A DNA stretch of 64,000 nucleotides from REEB509 sp049314555 (lineage in GTDB: Bacteria; Pseudomonadota; Alphaproteobacteria; Caulobacterales; Aquidulcibacteraceae): the NCBI GenBank assembly GCA_049314555.1, contig JBMOEW010000004.1:1-64000 (forward strand), written 5' to 3'. The translations under genes were made by a program, and so were the position numbers. The first letter of the stretch is position 1; each line of letters opens with the position of its first letter. Below the pieces are notes generated by a model. It saw nothing but the letters and a program-made list of their open reading frames with translations. It did no database searches and was not told the DNA's origin. Positions 60,963 through 64,000 of this stretch are shown piece by piece.

Positions 60963-63224
60963 ATGGCCCGCCGCAAGCCCCCAGCGCCGAAGACACTTTC
61001 GCGCGAGGCGGTGCTGATGGCTTTGAAGCAGGCTGGCGGCAAGGGCCAAAAGCGGGACTTGGCGCGCCTTTTGGATGTGGGGCCTGACCAGAAGAAGGAA
61101 TTGCGCACCATCCTGCGCGACCTGGAAGCGGACGGCACCCTCGGGCGGACCGGGCGAAAGCGCTACGCGTCTGCCGATGCCCTGCCCGAGCGCGGGGTGA
61201 TGGAAATCGTTGATCGCGACAACGACGGCGAGCTTCTGGCCCGCATGCGGGGTCAGGACGGCTTGTTTGGCCCGTTGGTGCGGCTTGGGCCGGGGGAAGC
61301 GTCTGGCAAGCGGGGCGAGGCCGCCATCGGGGTGGGCGACCGGCTTCTGGCTCGGATCGTTCAGGAAGAGGACGGACCTGTCGCGCGGGTTGTGAAACGA
61401 TTGGGGCAAAGCGCGCACCGGATTTTGGGCGTGTTCCATGCACATCCGGCCGGCGGTGGGCGGGTGGAGCCCGCAGACCGCAAGGCCCGCCAGGACGTGA
61501 TGATCTTTCGCGAACACCAGGGCGAAGCCGAAGACGGCGACCTGGTTTTGATCGAGCTTGCCAGCCAAAGCCGCGGCCAAGGCCCCAAGCGCGGGGTGAT
61601 CAAAGAAGTGGTAGGTCGGGAGGATGACCCACGGGCCGCTTCGATCCTGGCGATCCACAGTCACGGGGTGCCGGTGGGCTTTTCTGAGGACGAGGAAGCC
61701 CAGGCGCGCGCGGCCAAAAGGCCCACCCTCAAAGGGCGCACCGATCTGCGCCATTTGCCGCTGATCACCATCGACCCAGACGACGCGCGCGATCATGACG
61801 ACGCGGTGTTTGCGCAACCGGACGATGATCCCAAGAACCCAGGCGGGCACCGGGTTTGGGTGGCAATCGCGGATGTGGCGGCCTACGTCACGCCCAATTC
61901 GGCGCTGGACAAGGGCGCACTGAAGCGGGGCAATTCAACGTATTTCCCAGACCGCGTGGCCCCGATGCTGCCGGAGAGCCTATCGGCGGACCTGTGTTCG
62001 CTGCGGGAGCGGGAGGACCGGGCCTGTCTTGCGGTGGAGCTGGTGTTCGATGTCAACGGTCGCAAGAAGAGCCACCGGTTTGTGCGCGGCCTGATGAAGT
62101 CTGCGGCGAAACTGTCTTATGGTCAGGCGCAGGCAGCGATTGACGGGACGCCGGATGATGCCACAGGGCCGCTTCTTGAGACCGTCTTGAAACCGCTTTG
62201 GGCGGCGTATGCGACGGCCAAGAAAGGGCGCGACGGGCGCCAACCCCTGGAGATCGATGCCCCCGAGCACCGCATCACGTTTGGGCCGGATGGGCGCGTG
62301 GCGGGGGTGGCCAAGCGCGAGCGGTTTGATGCGCATAAGCTGATCGAAGAGTTTATGATCCAAGCCAACGTTGCAGCGGCGGAAGTGCTTGAAACCAAAG
62401 GCGCGCCGCTGATCTATCGGGTGCACGAAAAGCCAAGCGATACCAAAATCGCTGCGCTTGAGGACTTTTTGCCCACCGTCGGGCTGAAATGGAGCCGCGG
62501 CCAGGTGGTGAGTGCGGCGCGGTTCAATCGGATCCTGGAGCTTGCCAAGGACACCGAGCACGCAGAGATCGTCAATGAGGTGGTGCTGCGCAGCCAGGCG
62601 CAGGCGATCTATAGCCCTGAAAACCTTGGCCACTTTGGCCTTAACTTGTCGCATTATGCGCACTTTACCTCGCCCATTCGTCGGTATGCGGACCTTTGCG
62701 TCCACCGCGCGTTGATCCGTGGGCTGGGCTTTGGCGACGACGGCCAGACCGGCGAAGAAGCCGCGCGGCTTGATGATATCGCCGAGCACATCACCATGGC
62801 CGAGCGGCGCTCAATGGCGGCAGAGCGCGACGCCACTGCGCGTTATATCGCAAGCTTTCTGGCAGACCGGGTGGGGGCTGAGTTTGAGGGCCGGATTACC
62901 GGGGTGACGCGGTTTGGGCTGTTTATCCGGTTGTCTGAAACACAGGCGGATGGCCTCTGCCCGATTTCGACGCTGGGCGCGCAGCGGTGGATCCATGAGG
63001 AAGCAGCCCATGCGCTGGTGGGCGAGCGTTCTGGCGAGCGGTGGGTGTTGGGCCAGCCGGTGGAAGTGCGGCTGGAGGATGCGGCCCCGGTTTCCGGCGG
63101 CTTGATCTTTGCCATGTTGAGTTCGCCCCTGCCCCGCGACGCCAGCTTCAAAGCCTCGCGCGCGCCACGCGGTCGCCCGCACCGGCCACCGCCGCCGTCG
63201 CGCAACAAGCGCAAACGCCCCTAA
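60963..63224 (+). CDS. rnr: Ribonuclease R
   Basis: 3'-5' exoribonuclease that degrades structured RNA. The 753 residues contain an N-terminal winged-helix segment (about 15-75), cold-shock-type domains, an RNB catalytic domain with TIDPDDARDHDDAVF and the FTSPIRRYADLCVHR block, and a C-terminal S1 domain (GRITGVTRFGLFIRL), ending in a basic tail. It is translationally close to topA and probably on the same transcript. Confidence 0.95.
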   Translation: MARRKPPAPKTLSREAVLMALKQAGGKGQKRDLARLLDVGPDQKKELRTILRDLEADGTLGRTGRKRYASADALPERGVMEIVDRDNDGELLARMRGQDGLFGPLVRLGPGEASGKRGEAAIGVGDRLLARIVQEEDGPVARVVKRLGQSAHRILGVFHAHPAGGGRVEPADRKARQDVMIFREHQGEAEDGDLVLIELASQSRGQGPKRGVIKEVVGREDDPRAASILAIHSHGVPVGFSEDEEAQARAAKRPTLKGRTDLRHLPLITIDPDDARDHDDAVFAQPDDDPKNPGGHRVWVAIADVAAYVTPNSALDKGALKRGNSTYFPDRVAPMLPESLSADLCSLREREDRACLAVELVFDVNGRKKSHRFVRGLMKSAAKLSYGQAQAAIDGTPDDATGPLLETVLKPLWAAYATAKKGRDGRQPLEIDAPEHRITFGPDGRVAGVAKRERFDAHKLIEEFMIQANVAAAEVLETKGAPLIYRVHEKPSDTKIAALEDFLPTVGLKWSRGQVVSAARFNRILELAKDTEHAEIVNEVVLRSQAQAIYSPENLGHFGLNLSHYAHFTSPIRRYADLCVHRALIRGLGFGDDGQTGEEAARLDDIAEHITMAERRSMAAERDATARYIASFLADRVGAEFEGRITGVTRFGLFIRLSETQADGLCPISTLGAQRWIHEEAAHALVGERSGERWVLGQPVEVRLEDAAPVSGGLIFAMLSSPLPRDASFKASRAPRGRPHRPPPPSRNKRKRP

Positions 63225-63267
63225 AACGGGGTTGACCCGCACCGCGATCACGTCACCTTGCCGGGCG

Positions 63268-63978
63268 ATGAGCAACAAAGATGATGCCCCGTTTGACGCG
63301 GCCGACCAGACCCGGCCCGCTAAAGCGCCGCGCCCCAAGGACGCAGCGACCCTGATCTTGATTCATAAGCGCGGCAAGGGCCACGAAGTGCTGATGGGGC
63401 AGCGGGCCAAGGGCCACGTGTTCATGCCAGACAAGTGGGTGTTTCCAGGGGGGCGGGTGGAGGCATCCGACGCGCTGGCCCCGGCGGCGAGCGAGCTGCA
63501 GGCGGCTGACGAGGCAGCGCTGCTGGTTGATTGCAACCGCAAGCGCGCGCGCACGTTTGCCTTGGCGGCGGTGCGGGAGGTGTTTGAAGAAACCGGGTTG
63601 ATTGTGGGCCGGCGGGGGGGCGCGGTTGGCCTTGCACCCCGCGGGTGGGAGGCGTTTTGCAGCCACGATGCGGCACCGGAGCTGCATCGCATGGCGTTCA
63701 TTGCCCGCGCGATTACCCCGCCGTTTAGGCCGCGCCGGTTCGATGCGCGGTTCTTTTTGGCGGACGCGGAGGCCGTGTTGCTGGACGATCGGCCGGTGGG
63801 CGGAGACGAAGAGCTGTTGCACACCAAGTGGTTCACGCTGGAGGACGCGTTGGAGCTCGATTTGCCCAACGTGACCCGGTTTGTGCTGGGCGAAGTGCAG
63901 GCGCGCCTTCGGGGCGAGACGCTTGCCCCTGCCTATTTGCGGTGGACCCGCAAGGGCCATTTGATGGGCAGGCTATGA
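63268..63978 (+). CDS. NUDIX hydrolase
   Basis: A 236-residue NUDIX pyrophosphohydrolase of the larger CoA-pyrophosphatase-like type. The fold starts with PDKWVFPGGRVEASD, and the catalytic box is split by an insertion of about 25 residues before AAVREVFEETGLIV, which keeps the REVFEE core. The substrate is unknown. ATG 63268 is preferred over an upstream in-frame start lacking a ribosome site. Its stop overlaps a possible next start (ATGA). Confidence 0.88.
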   Translation: MSNKDDAPFDAADQTRPAKAPRPKDAATLILIHKRGKGHEVLMGQRAKGHVFMPDKWVFPGGRVEASDALAPAASELQAADEAALLVDCNRKRARTFALAAVREVFEETGLIVGRRGGAVGLAPRGWEAFCSHDAAPELHRMAFIARAITPPFRPRRFDARFFLADAEAVLLDDRPVGGDEELLHTKWFTLEDALELDLPNVTRFVLGEVQARLRGETLAPAYLRWTRKGHLMGRL

Positions 63979-64000
63979 GGGCCTTGGGTGGGGTGCAAAA
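63975..64000 (+). CDS. Possible start of the next gene, cut by the window end
   Basis: ATG at 63975 overlaps the NUDIX stop as ATGA and opens a frame of eight complete codons (MRALGGVQ) to the edge. The overlap geometry is typical of the coupled genes in this window, but too little sequence is present to identify it. Confidence 0.35.

Noticed and set aside
1..64000. Mobile elements, CRISPR arrays, tRNA or rRNA genes, prophage
   Set aside because: No transposase, integrase, regularly spaced repeats or cloverleaf-like runs were seen; the content is core chromosomal.

Overview
The window is a chromosomal housekeeping segment of a high-GC alphaproteobacterium. The lineage signals are the iscR-led SUF operon with two cysteine desulfurases, an NDUFA12-family complex I protein beside MlaD/DUF2155/Aat, a DnaA-like HdaA, DUF3126, DUF2066, a PyrB plus zinc-ligand-less PyrC pair, an adjacent M23 peptidase and bactofilin, and a C-terminal domain typical of alphaproteobacterial class II ribonucleotide reductase. 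A stalked or budding group (Caulobacterales/Hyphomonadaceae-like) is my best guess. I saw no insertion sequence, prophage, CRISPR array, tRNA or rRNA.

Layout. 0.2-8.5 kb (minus): Fe-S assembly operon iscR - cysteine desulfurase - sufB - lipoprotein - sufC - sufD - sufS - sufT - 33-aa membrane peptide - sufA - TfoX-like - membrane zinc-ribbon protein, mostly joined by start/stop overlaps. 8.7-18.7 kb: alpha/beta hydrolase, tyrS, a large AsmA-like protein (minus), bcp, an M23 peptidase overlapping a bactofilin, and a secreted beta-helix protein. 18.8-24 kb (minus): prfB with a programmed +1 frameshift, mrcA (PBP1A) and amiC. 24.4-29.1 kb (plus): rne behind a long leader, a BepA-like protease and a DsbA-family protein. 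29.1-34.5 kb: thiSG (minus), aroQ-accB-accC-aat (plus), then DUF2155, mlaD and NDUFA12 (minus). 34.8-37.7 kb: a 963-residue protein that reads as a catalytically eroded NrdJ whose C-terminal TSCPD/zinc region is intact. 37.7-49.8 kb: pentapeptide-repeat protein, DUF4274 protein, aspS, rnd, ppx, ppk, hdaA, DUF2066, purMN. 49.8-64 kb: DUF3126, gatCA, a lipoprotein, ruvX, a 94-aa LexA-box-associated protein, pyrB-pyrC', plsY, a broken dprA, topA, rnr, a NUDIX hydrolase and the start of one more frame.

How it works together. The first block builds Fe-S clusters under probable IscR control. The middle blocks cover peptidoglycan synthesis and remodelling (mrcA, amiC, M23/bactofilin), RNA turnover (rne, rnd, rnr), polyphosphate, fatty-acid initiation (accBC), thiamin thiazole, and purine and pyrimidine synthesis. 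The items least explained by textbook annotation are the pseudo-NrdJ, the 94-aa protein with a C-terminal clamp-binding-like motif behind a perfect GAAC-N7-GAAC box, the doubly interrupted dprA, and the lipoprotein translationally locked between sufB and sufC.
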